The position numbers were made by a program, and so were the translations under genes. Below, piece after piece: positions 1 to 11,422 of a stretch of 64,000 nucleotides of DNA (its first letter is position 1; each line of letters starts with the position of its first letter). The notes beneath the pieces were generated by a model, which was not told the DNA's origin, searched no databases, and saw nothing but the letters and a program-made list of their open reading frames with translations. Source of the stretch: Coprinopsis marcescibilis (taxonomy: Eukaryota; Basidiomycota; Agaricomycetes; Agaricales; Psathyrellaceae); contig ML210197.1 of assembly GCA_004369085.1 (NCBI GenBank), forward strand, positions 62,001 to 126,000. The letters run 5' to 3'.

Positions 1-24
1 CTCACGACCGACACCGAGTATCAA

Positions 25-1515
25 ATGGAAGTCAAGCCCTTGGCGTACCACTTCGACCTCCGAGCAAAGCTCTGGTACTGGCTCTACCTCCCAGAGACAG
101 TTCTCAATGACGAGGAAGCTTCTGATGGAGCCTGCAGCATTGCGCAGCTTCCTTTCGAAGTTCTGGAGCAAATATTCCTCGCCTACTACGCAAGCTCTAT
201 AGTCTGCACGGTCACCGCGCCCGAATTTCCAGATCAACAATTACCTATTTCCCCCAAATCGAAGCTAGAATGCCATTTTGGACGAATTATGGCGGCCCCA
301 ATCACGCTCGGAGGCGTCTGTCGGGAATGGAGAGCCGTCACGCTAGCTACATCCGCATTATGGTCCCATTTGTGTCTAGTCAGGCCAGCAAGCATGGAGG
401 ATCTGGATTTCTTCCATCTCTGGCTTCGGCGATCAGGAAGTTATGTCCCCCTCGACATCTCTCTCAAAGAGTTTTCGAGGCTACCAGGCTCTCGCCATTT
501 CCCCGACTACCTTCTACAATCTATCCTTGATATCATCATTTCTCAATCTCACCGCTGGAGACATATTAGACTTTGTCTCAAAGACAGTACAGAGCATTTC
601 CTCCACGAACTGCACCCCTCGCTCCACTCTCTAACATCACTTGAGACACTTCATTTCGACTTCACACCCACATGGACGATTCCTCAAGTCGAGCGGCTTT
701 CCAGGTCTTTATACTCTGCTCCCAACCTCGTGTCGCTCAGATACGATGGCCCTCTCCTCTCTGACTTGCGCGACTTCGACGCACCATGGGAGCAAATTAC
801 AACGATCGAATTCAAGACGAGGATCAGGTGGGACGTTCTTGTTGGGGTTCTTTCACGATCGAAGCAACTTCGCAGTTTGACAGTTGATCACATCGCCTTT
901 GACGCTTTCTTTCACGCCGAAGTTGGTTCCCTTCATCTTCCCTTCCTCCAAACTCTTATATTGGGGCCACACCTCCTCCTCCCGGTCGAGTTCTTCGGTT
1001 CATTAGACTCTCCAAACTTGCAAGAACTCGGCCTCACGAAAACATTCGGCTACCAGTTCGACGACGCATTCACCGCGATATCGGAACTGGTGCAACGCAC
1101 GCAGTGTCAATTACGATCACTGACGTGGTTTGAACCATCAGGAAATGTTGGACTGCCACCACGAGACTTCATCATTCGTTCCCTTATCCCCACCACGGCT
1201 GACTTCCTACAACATCTCGTCCACCTGATTATCGTATCTCCGACAACAGATGAACACCTCAACGCATTGGCTCATCTCGATGACGACCATTGTCCCCTTC
1301 CCCATCTAGAGACCCTTATTTTGGAGCAATGTTGGTCAACGGATGGCGCACTTTCGTCGATGCTTGTATCCCGAGCATTGTCAAAATTTGACATGAAGCT
1401 CACCTACGTACGTGCCGTGCTATTCGGCACTGGTATGATCGTCAATCCTCGGTTTACTACGGACCTTTCTCTACGTCTGACTGGTATACAACTCGATGTA
1501 TCCAAGGGATTGTAG
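25..1515 (+). CDS. F-box domain protein
   Basis: Single open frame of 496 codons. Residues about 40-56 match the start of an F-box (LPFEVLEQIF), and about 97-120 give the second half typical of mushroom F-box-like proteins (VCREWRAVTLATSALW). The rest is leucine-rich with spacing like degenerate leucine-rich repeats, as in the large Agaricomycete F-box families. Such proteins usually recruit targets to SCF ubiquitin ligases through Skp1; the target here is unknown. The first ATG in the window is used, but an upstream exon could lie beyond the left edge. No intron is needed. The family is clear; the function is inferred from the domain only. Confidence 0.8.
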   Translation: MEVKPLAYHFDLRAKLWYWLYLPETVLNDEEASDGACSIAQLPFEVLEQIFLAYYASSIVCTVTAPEFPDQQLPISPKSKLECHFGRIMAAPITLGGVCREWRAVTLATSALWSHLCLVRPASMEDLDFFHLWLRRSGSYVPLDISLKEFSRLPGSRHFPDYLLQSILDIIISQSHRWRHIRLCLKDSTEHFLHELHPSLHSLTSLETLHFDFTPTWTIPQVERLSRSLYSAPNLVSLRYDGPLLSDLRDFDAPWEQITTIEFKTRIRWDVLVGVLSRSKQLRSLTVDHIAFDAFFHAEVGSLHLPFLQTLILGPHLLLPVEFFGSLDSPNLQELGLTKTFGYQFDDAFTAISELVQRTQCQLRSLTWFEPSGNVGLPPRDFIIRSLIPTTADFLQHLVHLIIVSPTTDEHLNALAHLDDDHCPLPHLETLILEQCWSTDGALSSMLVSRALSKFDMKLTYVRAVLFGTGMIVNPRFTTDLSLRLTGIQLDVSKGL

Positions 1516-1612
1516 CCTCGGAAACTCGAATATAGAAATGTACAATATATCTATTTACGCGATCTCCAATTCTATCTACAAAGGTTTTGAGCGACGCGGT
1601 AGGAGAAATCAT

Positions 1613-3804
1613 TTACCCCTGTCGATTAAATGTTGAGCAAGGTCGAGTTGTGCTTGTAATTCCTGCATGGGCGTCAACGGGGGTGATGGTGGGTAAACAT
1701 GTCGCCTGTGAGTTTATCAGAGACGGGCGTCCGAGGGATTGTGGCGAGCATTCATACCTGACTACACTGTTTCCAACTATATACGAGCTGTCCCACTCTT
1801 CCGACTTCCTCACCAGTTTCGCAAACGTCCTGACCTCGTGAAGGCCGTAGGTCGTAGTTATATCAGCGAAAACACTTCTATCGCCTGTGTCTCTGCTGCT
1901 TTCTATCAAAGTGCGAACTCTCTGGGCATACCATTCCTCCGCTTTCTTGTCCTTTGTGGGTCGTCCAACTTCCCTTGTAGATTTTCTCTTGGATTTTCGG
2001 GGAGTGTTCGAAGTCGCAAGACTAAACTCTGGGCGTGCGAGGAACTCGTCGAATGGGATATACTGCTTGCCTGGTGGGACGGCGCGGAAGTCTATTGCAA
2101 AGACGTAGCTGCCAGTGTCCACGGCTGTACGTCCTTCCCGGAACAAGACGTCCACATAGAAGACTGCGATTGTCTGCAGCATCTTCCTAGTTAACGGCCT
2201 GAATACAATGCGGTCAGCTGCATTTTCTGTAGATATGTCAACCTTTTGAGGAGGGCAACGAAGGACTCAGGAGCCAACATACCTCTCCACTTTCTTCGTG
2301 CACGCGTACACTCGTCTCGATGCCGCGCTTTCCAGTCAACCTTCTGACAGGTTCTTGAGCAATACAACACGGAGTGACACCCGCTGCAGTATCTGGACGG
2401 CGTTTGTGGTCGCGTTCGTATTTGGTTGGGCATATACTCTCGATGCTATGGTGATGTCGTCAATCTATACGAGTTTCAAAGATATTGATGACCTACCTCA
2501 AGATTATCACACAAAGAAGCTTCGTCCCTTGTTTGATCCGCGACGGTGAACATGATCATTCCCGTGCGTACAAAGTCATCCTTGAAACCTTTGACTTGAG
2601 CATCGTGACCTTCGCGTACGGGCGTCGGAAGAGGATCAGCTTCGAAAAGCTGGTAGAACTTGAACGCCACTCCTTGAAAAGCGCTTTGAGCCAAAAGCTT
2701 CATCATGGTTTGGTACACTGTCTCGAGCTCCCATGCCGGGTATGAGAGACCTTCTGCGAGCATTGTGACCACGCGTCCTTCGATCAGTTGACGCGTTCCA
2801 AGGACGATGATGTCTGGGTTGCCCATTAGGTGTTCCACGAGGCCTTGCGCCATTCGCAAATGATCTTCGTTTTTTGGAGAGACAGGCTCCGATGTGGGAT
2901 GAAGACAGAGGTACAGGCACATCGCGCAATAGTAAAGGTATCGACATCGGATAAACCGCCGACGCATCCGTTTGTTGGCCGCTAATATCAGGAGTGTAGG
3001 AGCCAGAAGCGTAAAGGTTCCGGGACAGGCAGCCTTCACTTCGACATTTGTGTCGCTGAAGCCTTGGTGGAGTTGTTGAAGGCGGTAGATGCAGGAGGTG
3101 GCGAAAGCATCTGTTGTCGACTTTGGCCATGCGTCCATTTCTTCAAAGAGAAGCGCGCGGCTTTTGTCAGAGAAGATGTAGAATTCGAAGAGCTCCAGAA
3201 GATACGATGTCGTTCTGCGGTCGATAGAGTACGGGGGAAAGAAGACTTGAGTTTCGGGGTTGATGGCGGCCCACATGGTGAGGATTAGATCCAGCATGGA
3301 GTAAGACTTTAGCATGGCTAGCTGTATGGGTGACCCTCCGTCCATGGCCTCAAGAATGTTTCTTGTGCGCGAGATAAGCAAGAGAATTTTAGAGAACTTT
3401 TCGATGATCGTCCGGTAATGGTCCTTCTGATCCGTTTTAGGGGCATAGTGTCGGAAAACCGACTTCATCCACGATATGAGACCATCCGTATGTTCGACAA
3501 TGATGTTACAAGTGGGTGTAGGGCCGTGCGGACCCACAAACAGCGGAAGGTGATCGGTGGCATCGACTAGACCGTCGAGTGCAATCAACGCTCTCTCGAC
3601 GTTTATACGCGAGTCTCCCAAGTCTTGTTCGTATTCTTCGATGTCCGGAATGAGCTCCTTGTCCAGGAATTTGAATAGGATCTTCCACAATCGTTGTGCC
3701 TCGTGTTCACGCGTTGGCCATTTTATCAGAATCACTTTCAGATGAGGAATTGACCCTTGTTCGGCGAGCGCCCAATTTTGAGCCTGTGAAAGAGAGTCAG
3801 ACAT
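1613..3804 (-). CDS. MYND-type zinc-finger protein (copy 1)
   Basis: Three exons read in frame: 3804-2497, 2445-2283 and 2226-1613, giving 694 residues. The long N-terminal part is alpha-helical in character with no domain I recognise. The MYND-like finger lies in exon 2 (CSGC, YCSRTC, then H and C after KARHRDEC). The first Cys pair of a canonical MYND finger is not visible; only a lone Cys (LCDNL) sits upstream. The C-terminal part contains KMLQTIAVF and EVRTFAKL segments shared with the copy at 7185-9067. MYND fingers usually bind proline-rich partners, so a regulatory or protein-binding role is likely. It is transcribed divergently from eIF2A across about 375 bp. Confidence 0.8.
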
Positions 3805-4179
3805 TTGTGAGGGATGTCAGCGAAGGTAATACTCTACTGGTCAAATCGACCATCTATGCTTTGAGGAGAAATGTTTCAATGTCGATGATGTGAGGTGGAA
3901 CTGGGGAATCGTACTAGTGGTTGTTCAAACAAAGGCGATTGACTGGCCCTAAAGAGCCCCTATCTTAGCGGCACAGCACTGTTGTACTGCCACAGTGCCG
4001 CTCAAATTAACCGGCCCTAAACTTGACCCGCACCGCACTGCATCCCTAATAAGTTTCTTAGAAAACTTCAATTTCTTTTCTCTTTGTCCAGTCCCTTCTC
4101 TTACTTTTTGAAGCATTAGGTTGCTTCATAAAAACGGCTAGCTCGTTCAAAAAGCCTGTATCAAGCATATATTCGAACC
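3805..4179. other. Divergent intergenic region between MYND copy 1 and eIF2A
   Basis: Must hold both promoters. About 3970-4014 contains an imperfect inverted repeat (AGCGGCAC and GTGCCGCT arms around an AT-rich centre) and two near-identical GGCCCTAAA words. A pyrimidine-rich tract at about 4071-4105 precedes the eIF2A start, as often seen in housekeeping genes. No ORF is supported. Confidence 0.5.
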
Positions 4180-6598
4180 ATGGCAGCTCAATTGTCTCAG
4201 CAATACGCATGTGAGTGAAATCAATTTCTATCTGGCTGTGGGAGGTTTGGGGAACGCTGGGATGGACGGACAGATGAAATTGGGAAGGTCCTATCTGCTG
4301 GGATGTCTCTGGAGTCTCACATCTAGAAGACCGAAGGCTGTAGATTCGTAGAACCCCTCTGGACTTCGGCCAATATGAGGTCCTAAAACGAATTATTCAG
4401 GGGCCCAGATCTGCTAGTTCCTGGTTACTGACAACGTTCGTATGACAGACCGCGCCCAAAAGTCACTTGGTCTTGTCGGAGGGACGCCTGACTACCAGCC
4501 AATTCCAGGCTTTGAGTCACCGGATGCTCCAGCTCGCACCTACACGTACAGCGCTGATGGCAGACTCTACGCCTATGCGCTGCCAACTGTGTATGTATTA
4601 TTTTTGACGATTGCATCTTTTGCTCACAGGGTTCTTGCAGAGTGAGAATATACCAGGCTGAAGGAGGCCAGATCCTTCAGGAGCTCCAGCTGCCCAACAT
4701 CGTCGATCTCAATTTTTCGCCTCGCGGAACCTACCTCTCCACCTGGGAACGTCCTGGAAAGCTAGAAGACGGCGCTCAACACAAGAACTTGCGTGTCTTC
4801 TCCGTCTCAACTGGAGAGGAGCTCATCGCCTTTTCCCAAAAGGCCTACGATGGGTGGCAGATCCAGTACACTATCTCCGAATCGCACGCTGTTCGCCTCG
4901 TGTCGTCGGAGATCCAGGTCTATCGGCCGTCCGAGTGGTCAAAGGGAATCGTGGACAAGCTCAAGATCGAGGGTGCGTCCACTGTGGCGCTGAGTCCCGG
5001 ACTCAACCCCTCCGTTGCGGTGTTTGTGGCTGAGAAGAAGGGCGCACCTGCGAGCATCAAGGTCTATGGCTTGTTGTCCCTCAATACTGCACCCACCTGC
5101 CAAAAGACGTTCTTCAAGGCTGATCGAGCTCAGATCAAATGGAACACTCTTGGGACCCAAGTTCTGCTGCTCACACAAACCGAGGTCGACAACAGCAACA
5201 AGAGTTACTACGGAGAGACGGGTTTGTACCTTCTCAGTGCGGCGGGTAACTTCGATTGTCGTGTGACCCTTGACAAGGAAGGTCCCATCCATGACTTTGC
5301 ATGGAGCCCGAACTCGAAGGAATTCGGAGTTGTCTACGGATGTACGCCCCTTGTTAATCGTAGCTGCCGCAATCTGATGATAATCTTCCAGACATGCCTG
5401 CCAAGAGCATGCTATTTGACCAGCGGGTCCGAACCACCCACGACTTTGGCCTCGCCCCGTACAACTTTATTTCGTTCAACCCACAGGGTCGACTAATCGC
5501 TCTCGCTGGATTCGGTAACTTGGCTGGGAAGATGGACATCATCGACCGCAGGACTTTAACCAAAGTCTGCACCATCGACGCACCCAACTCATCGTACTGC
5601 GAATGGTCGCCTGACGGACGTTTCATCCTCACCGCCACCCTCTCCCCTCGTCTGCGGGTCGACAATGGGGTTAAGGTCTGGCACTGCTCTGGCCCACTCG
5701 TCCACGTTCAGCATACGGAAGAGCTGTACCAGGCGTCGTGGCGTCCTCTCCCTGTCGATGGTGTACCGCCGTTCCCTCAGCAAGTTCCTTCCGCCCCCGC
5801 CCCGTCACCATCAGTGTCGGAGTGGGAAGCGTTGTCGAAGAAGACTGCTACACCCGTAAAGCCCGCGGGTGCTTACAGGCCGCCTGGTGCGCGAGGTTTG
5901 GCAACGCCGTCCATATTCAAGCGGGAAGACGAGGGTGGGGTTCCTGGTGGTGGCAATGCCGCTGGACGGTACGGTGCCGGACGGGGTGGCCCGGTGCCTG
6001 GTGCACCTGGCTACGGTGCTTCGAACGGGCACAATGGTCGATCGAGGATTGTCCCTGGTGCCCCTCCCCCTGGATCGGGGCCAGAGGCTGCTAAAGGAAA
6101 CAGAAAGCGGAAGGGTGGCAAGAGGGAGACGGATCAAGAACCTGGTTCTTCGCCCCCTGGGTTGGACGTTGCTGCTGCGAATGGGGATCTCAGTAATGGC
6201 AATATCCATTCGCGTGGGGGTAAGGGCAGGAATCGGGGCCAGCCCTCGAATGCGAATTCGACTGCGAATTCAACTGCGAATTCTGCTGTTACCACTCCTC
6301 AACCTCCTTCCACGCCTGTTCCGCCTCCCGTAGAGCCAGAGACTCCCCTGACTAGTGCGCTTGACAGTGCGGCGTTAGACGCGGTCGCGAAGAAGGCTAG
6401 GAATTTGAATAAGAAGGTATTTACGGCCTCTTTCTACGCGACCTTTGGCTCACCTTCCGTTAACAGCTCAAGGCAATTGAAGAACTCAAGGAAAAACAAA
6501 AACGGGGAGAGCGACTCGAGGCTACGCAGATCAAGAAGATCGACGGCGAAGAAGAGATTCGTCGCGAGCTCGCGACTCTGAATGTCGCCTCCTTGTAA
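4180..6598 (+). CDS. eIF2A: Eukaryotic translation initiation factor 2A
   Basis: Five exons in frame: 4180-4210, 4449-4590, 4641-5341, 5392-6416 and 6467-6598, giving 676 residues. eIF2A is a cytosolic WD-type beta-propeller protein that delivers initiator tRNA to the 40S subunit by a GTP-independent route. The conserved run is clear: SPRGTYLSTWERP, FFKAD, SYYGETGLYLL, VYGYMPAKSM, GRLIALAGFGNLAGKMDI, WSPDGRFILTATLSPRLRV, YRPPGAR. The C-terminal Lys/Glu helix (KKLKAIEELKEKQ) is the usual end of the family. A linker of about 180 residues rich in Gly, Pro, Asn and Ser is longer than in animals. The first intron (238 nt) is longer than the others; the rest are about 50 nt. Start chosen from ATGGC context and splice phase. 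Confidence 0.95.
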
Positions 6599-7184
6599 AC
6601 ACGTCTCATAGAGACTTTCGGCCATCTTTTGGTCGTTACATTATGATAAAATATACATATTCATCATGTTCATGCTTTGCTGTCGTTAGGGGATTATTGA
6701 TGCAACATATGGGATGGATCACTTTGCGACATCCAGGATTAATCGATACTAATCAGTACTCCATTTTCCATTAGATCACATTGCTTTTTTACGCTTTCTT
6801 ATGACCCGTGATGTACATACCAATACATTTAGATGTGCAATTTACTCTGCCTACGTTATACTTGGTTTTACACCGACTATCTCAAGCTTCAAGCCCCTAT
6901 TGTAGTGGCAGTGCGGTTGAACCAAAAATTGGATTTTGCTCTCGTGGGCCTAAATAAAGACACCTCCTTGACCATAACGGTCCTAACCTCGAATGGCCTG
7001 ATTTAAGTTACCTCTCATCATATGACATCCAAGTAAACAGCTATATAACATTCGGAGTGAGTGGCCATTTTCTTGGGCAGCCATGGTTCTGATTTTCAGG
7101 GTTTCGACACATCTCTACCCTTGGCCATGGCCATGCATCCTCCGCCGGTAGAGCATTGTATTCCCTGCATCTGGGCGAAGAAAA
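6599..7184. other. Intergenic region eIF2A to MYND copy 2
   Basis: AT-rich 3' flank, then the upstream region of MYND copy 2. A segment at about 6891-6920 resembles part of the sequence at 3960-4020. The frame around 7150-7215 reads WAKKNGSPGLESLL, which resembles the N-terminus of copy 1 (WALAEQGS) but is out of frame with the downstream ORF, so the true 5' end of copy 2 may lie here or be damaged. Confidence 0.4.
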
Positions 7185-9067
7185 ATGGCTCACCAGGCCT
7201 TGAAAGCCTGTTGCTCTCACCTCTCGAAAGATTCAATACCACACGTCGATGATTACCGAAGAGGGGTGGGGATTTCAAAGGCTCTCGTTGACCGAGGAAT
7301 GGTGGCTCTCAATACACTTGCGGGCACCATCGACACCAAGAGTCTCCATGAATCAGAGACAGTCGCCTTTCTCCTTGGGAAGCTGCCAGGAATCATCGCA
7401 TGGATGTCGTTCGCGGTTCAAGACGTGTTGTCGCAACCTGCCTACCTGGCCCGCAAGAACCACACGAGAATCATCGAGGGGTACTCCAAGTCGCTACATG
7501 CATTAATAGAGGGATCCGAGTCGATCCGTGCGGAACTACTTCGCTCTGCAGCAATGATGGTGTTGCTGGCTGAGTTGTGGGTCTACGTCGACCCAAGCAC
7601 GAGGAAGGTTGTTCTTCCAACCCGCGACACCGATTCCCATTTAATCCACCTCTTTGGGAGCTTCATGGACCCTGCGAACACTTCGAACGACTTTCTCGAC
7701 ATTCTCGAATCCTCATCTGATGCCTTCCTCGAGGAATTCTCCCAAGCCACCGTTATTCGCGTCCACCATGTTACCCAAGGCTTCGACGGGGCGACATTTA
7801 TTCAGGAGATGGTTCTTCGGCCTTGCTTCAAGCTCATATTCCACTCCACGCTGAGGCTCGCCCGTAGCAAGCAGCTACGACGTCATCTCATGAGGCTCAA
7901 ACATATCGAATACTGCTGCAAAGGCTTATTCGTGGCGGCATACCCCATCTCGTCGTACAACACATCTGTTCTACCTATGGAGTTGGCCCGCGAGTTGATG
8001 GAGAGCGCCGTCGCATTCCCAAGGGGCGCAGTAGAAGGGATCAGTCAACTCGTCGATGGTCGGATTCTGTTCCTCATGGTGGAAGGGCTTGTGTACTCGC
8101 AGGACAAGTCGTTTGACATCATCGCCCCGACCTTGCAGAAATTCATGTCGCATGCGACGTTTCGCTCGGTTGCGTTGAAGCTTCAGCTTTCCATGCACAC
8201 GTCCATGCACATGCCCATCACCAGCAAATCGGATACTTTGCTTCAGAACCAAAATACGAAGGTCCGGGACCTGTGGCAAGGCTTTTTGGATACCTCGACG
8301 ATGTTAGGACATGCCGCTCGTTCGGTTACTGAATGTCCATCGATATGCGACCATCTCTTGGCGAGCCCTCTTCGTTGCCTGTTGCAGTTCGTCCTTCTAA
8401 CACGCTTATAGCATTCTGAACTTGCTCCTAAAGAGGTACTAGAGGACCCTACGTTCCGCTCACAGCAATGTACTGGATGCCAGTCGTTCCTCTATTGCTC
8501 ACGGGAGTGTCAGAAGCAAGATTGGCAGGAGCTTCACAGGCTAGAATGTCCCTCAGAACGTACAAAACGAATTCGTGAGTCGTGTGCCGATATTCCCCGC
8601 CTGCAAACCCTGACGTTGATTTAGGTGACAAAAGGTCTGGGATCGTGCTCAAGGTCTCAACCCGGAAAATGCTCCTATCTATTCTCAACCTTAATTTCAA
8701 CACCATTTCTCGAGACGCGAATATGATCAACAGTACCAACTCCGTCCTCAAATCGATATGCGGGCCCGCAGCACAGCTGAACAACTGTGTGTTTACTGTA
8801 GATATGCGAGAGTGTCCACCACACAGGAAGTTTGTCACCGTCACCCACTATCTCACAACTATAGACTCGGCGCACCTCATTCGGAGAGTCCAGAAAATGG
8901 TGGATGTTGCAGGGGAAAATGACGGACATGCCTTTGTGGAACTTGTGACTGCGTTTGGTCCCTGCCGGGTACGTACCTTTGGGATGCTAGCGCAGCCCTG
9001 CCGCGCTCGAAAAGCGAACAAATCTTATGAACTACTGAGCGGTGTGTCCTGGGTAGAGGAGTCATAG
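7185..9067 (+). CDS. MYND-type zinc-finger protein (copy 2)
   Basis: Three exons in frame: 7185-8360, 8412-8574 and 8625-9067, giving 593 residues from this ATG. Exon 2 is 163 nt, exactly as in copy 1, and carries the finger (CTGC, YCSREC, WQELHRLEC). As in copy 1 the first Cys pair is absent. The first intron must start with GC rather than GT (8361) to keep phase and the shared CDHLL/CDNLE junction. Residues near the start (SIPHVDDYRRG) align with copy 1 at about residue 50, so about 40 residues seem to be missing or coded upstream in another frame. Protein-binding regulatory role inferred from the finger. Confidence 0.75.
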
Positions 9068-9826
9068 CAACGACGTTTTAGGTGCTACTACTATTAGCTA
9101 ACACCATGACGTAGTTATAAAGCAATAAAAGACCGATTTATAGGTGTAGGTCTCAAGCCCCCCGCTGGCGACAGCTGGTGACGGCCACCCAGTCTGCCAG
9201 CACTCTTAGTCCGGACCTAGCGCGTGATGCGCCATCAAAATCGGGTTTCCTGATCGTGAATCGTGAAGAAGTTTGCAGCGGGAGCCGATTGGCCTCGCCC
9301 TCTTTGTTCTCGTATCTTTCACTTCCCTTGTGTAAAGGCATCTCAAATGTTAAGGCGAGTCATAAAATTGTACAATGAAAAGCCCACTGATTGGCTGAAT
9401 AGATATTTGCGCACTGCATAATCATCGTTAGTGCGCCAGGCACCTTCGTTGTATTTTGTGAGGTACTGCCACGGAACGGAGATCTCAACCATAATTTGTC
9501 TCCGAGAAAGGGACCGTTTGAAGACGTTCGAGACAATGGGGATTCTCTCTGCTCAACGTGGCGCAAACTAAGTTGAGCGGCTCCAGGCGGCTTCTCCTGT
9601 CACGATAATCACACCTTGTCGCGGCAGATCTAGCAGCATCAGGAATTTGGAATACAATGGGTCTGTGTTGAAACCAGCGAGCTCCATGGAAGAACAACGA
9701 ACTCGTTATTTCTGGAGAAATCTGGAGATGTTTGGAGACATCGACTCAGACACATAAAAGGCAGCCCTGTTCTGGAGCTAGACCCCAGACAGCGCAGTCA
9801 CCCTCAGGTCTTGGAAGTTATAAACT
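9068..9826. other. Intergenic region without a supported gene
   Basis: Only short overlapping frames that do not look like protein. The last 80 bases hold a TATA-like box for the next gene. Confidence 0.4.
9753..9760 (+). promoter_or_regulatory. TATA-like box for gene 9827-10592
   Basis: CATAAAAG 67-74 bases before the ATG, a usual distance in fungal genes. Confidence 0.4.
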
Positions 9827-10592
9827 ATGCAGCAAAAAGTGAGCTATAATTCCATGTTCGTTCGACCCCATACTTACTAATGGGGATGCAGAGCATCAAA
9901 CAATGGGCCGGCCTTGCTGCTGGTGAGGTCCATCAACTATCTGTGGACATGGCCCCCACGCCAGAGTCCGTCATGGATGGATCTTTTCAGCGAGCTCTCG
10001 CACATAGTGACCAGAAGGACATCGTGATCTATGTACCTCGTCGACCCGAATACTCTGGAGAACCTACAATCAGTTTAGAGCTCAGTGTTGACGGAAAACC
10101 TGGACCTTACATTAGGGATGTTGCAAAGGGAACGGTGGTGGTCGACGGGGCGAGGGATAGAGTCTTTTATGATATGGGTTGGAAGCAAACATGGGTCATG
10201 GTTGATGTATGTGCTGCTCGATCCCTTCTCGTCCCTTCCGAGACTTATCTTAGTCACAGTGGCCCGGCACCACCAACAGTCGCACATCCTTCTGTTGCTA
10301 CGATGAAGATGGCCGTCCAGTGACAAGGGCGGACGTCGCGGCATATGTCAGCATCAGTGTCTGCCAGTTTATTGTGGCAGCTCGTAAAGGGAAACTCGTT
10401 CGTACCCTGTTCTCGTTTCAAACCGTGCTGTCCCTGACCCTTTGTCTTCGCCAGCAATGGGGACCTCAGTGCATAAACAAATTCACAAAACAGTGGGATC
10501 TCAAGGAGGTGGACTATCGAGATGTGCGCCTCATGGCCCTCAACTACTACAGGAATACCTGGGTCCCTGTCCTAGCCTTCGACTGCCAATAA
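9827..10592 (+). CDS. Hypothetical protein, 200 residues
   Basis: Four exons in frame: 9827-9838, 9892-10206, 10260-10397 and 10455-10592. The first exon codes only MQQK. An in-frame ATG at 9880 lies inside the likely first intron, next to its acceptor, so I preferred 9827. I see no signal peptide and no membrane segment. The C-terminal third (INKFTKQWDLKEVDYRDVRL) is rich in charged and aromatic residues. I do not recognise the family. Consistent splice phase and a promoter-like box argue that it is real. Confidence 0.6.
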
Positions 10593-11422
10593 TCGACGAT
10601 AGCAAGCGCGTTGGGGGTTTCTACTCATCCTTATGGTCTGGGCGATTGACGAGCTCGCTCCTGGTAAACCCATGTTTATCTCTATGTAGTACATTAACTT
10701 AGCATTTCATAATCCTAATTCAATCACCTCGGTCCCTTAGGTTCTGGAGAATCGTTATTCAGGTCCACCGCCCAAATAGGCTCCGCAAGTATGTAACTCG
10801 AAACCGTCCTACCCCTATCTGATAGCCATCTCCCCAGCAAACGCTGGGATCAGTCAATGTACATACGGCAGAGGCTCAGAATATGGTCTTCATTTCTCTT
10901 CTTACCCACGACTCCTACCAAATTTCGGTCAATGCTCAGGCTCATCGTTGTAAGCTACTCATCCAAACTGTCCTATAATCTGCCTTCTGTGGCTTCCGAA
11001 GAAAGTTTTTATTTATGCTCTGTGAACCCAGTAATCCTCGCACTACAATTGGCTACAGCGGCCTTTTCTCTTTTTGAACGTTCCAACTTCTCATCCTCGC
11101 CGATCGGGTGCCTCGATTCTCCAACGATCGGTCACAATGGTGGAGGCTTATATAGTACAAGCACCGAACAGTCTCGTTTTCTTTTGATCCTCTTTCCCTT
11201 GATGCGTTCTTCCACGCCTGACAGGCGGCCTGTCAATGCTCCAGTACCTTTAAGCCAGACTGACATGGGAGCCTAAGGTTAGTTTTATCCCCTGACCTCC
11301 TCACGCAGACGCTGTTGGCGTTCGAGGTGCTGGCTGCGAGCTGAAGACATCGCCCGCAACAGTCGCGATAACTCGTACGAAGACCACTCCTCCCATGCAA
11401 TTACTCGGTGTACATCATTAGA
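10593..11422. other. Region without a supported gene
   Basis: A 139-codon frame at 10857-11276 exists, but its composition and lack of splice links to neighbours do not support coding. The region may include the promoter and 5' leader of the DUF6533 gene. Confidence 0.35.

Noticed and set aside
5811..6333. Long frames on both strands inside the eIF2A Gly/Pro linker
   Set aside because: Composition shadows of the real coding frame, which matches eIF2A on both sides.
10857..11276. 139-codon frame upstream of the DUF6533 gene
   Set aside because: No recognisable features, no splice link to the downstream exons, and no promoter-like context.
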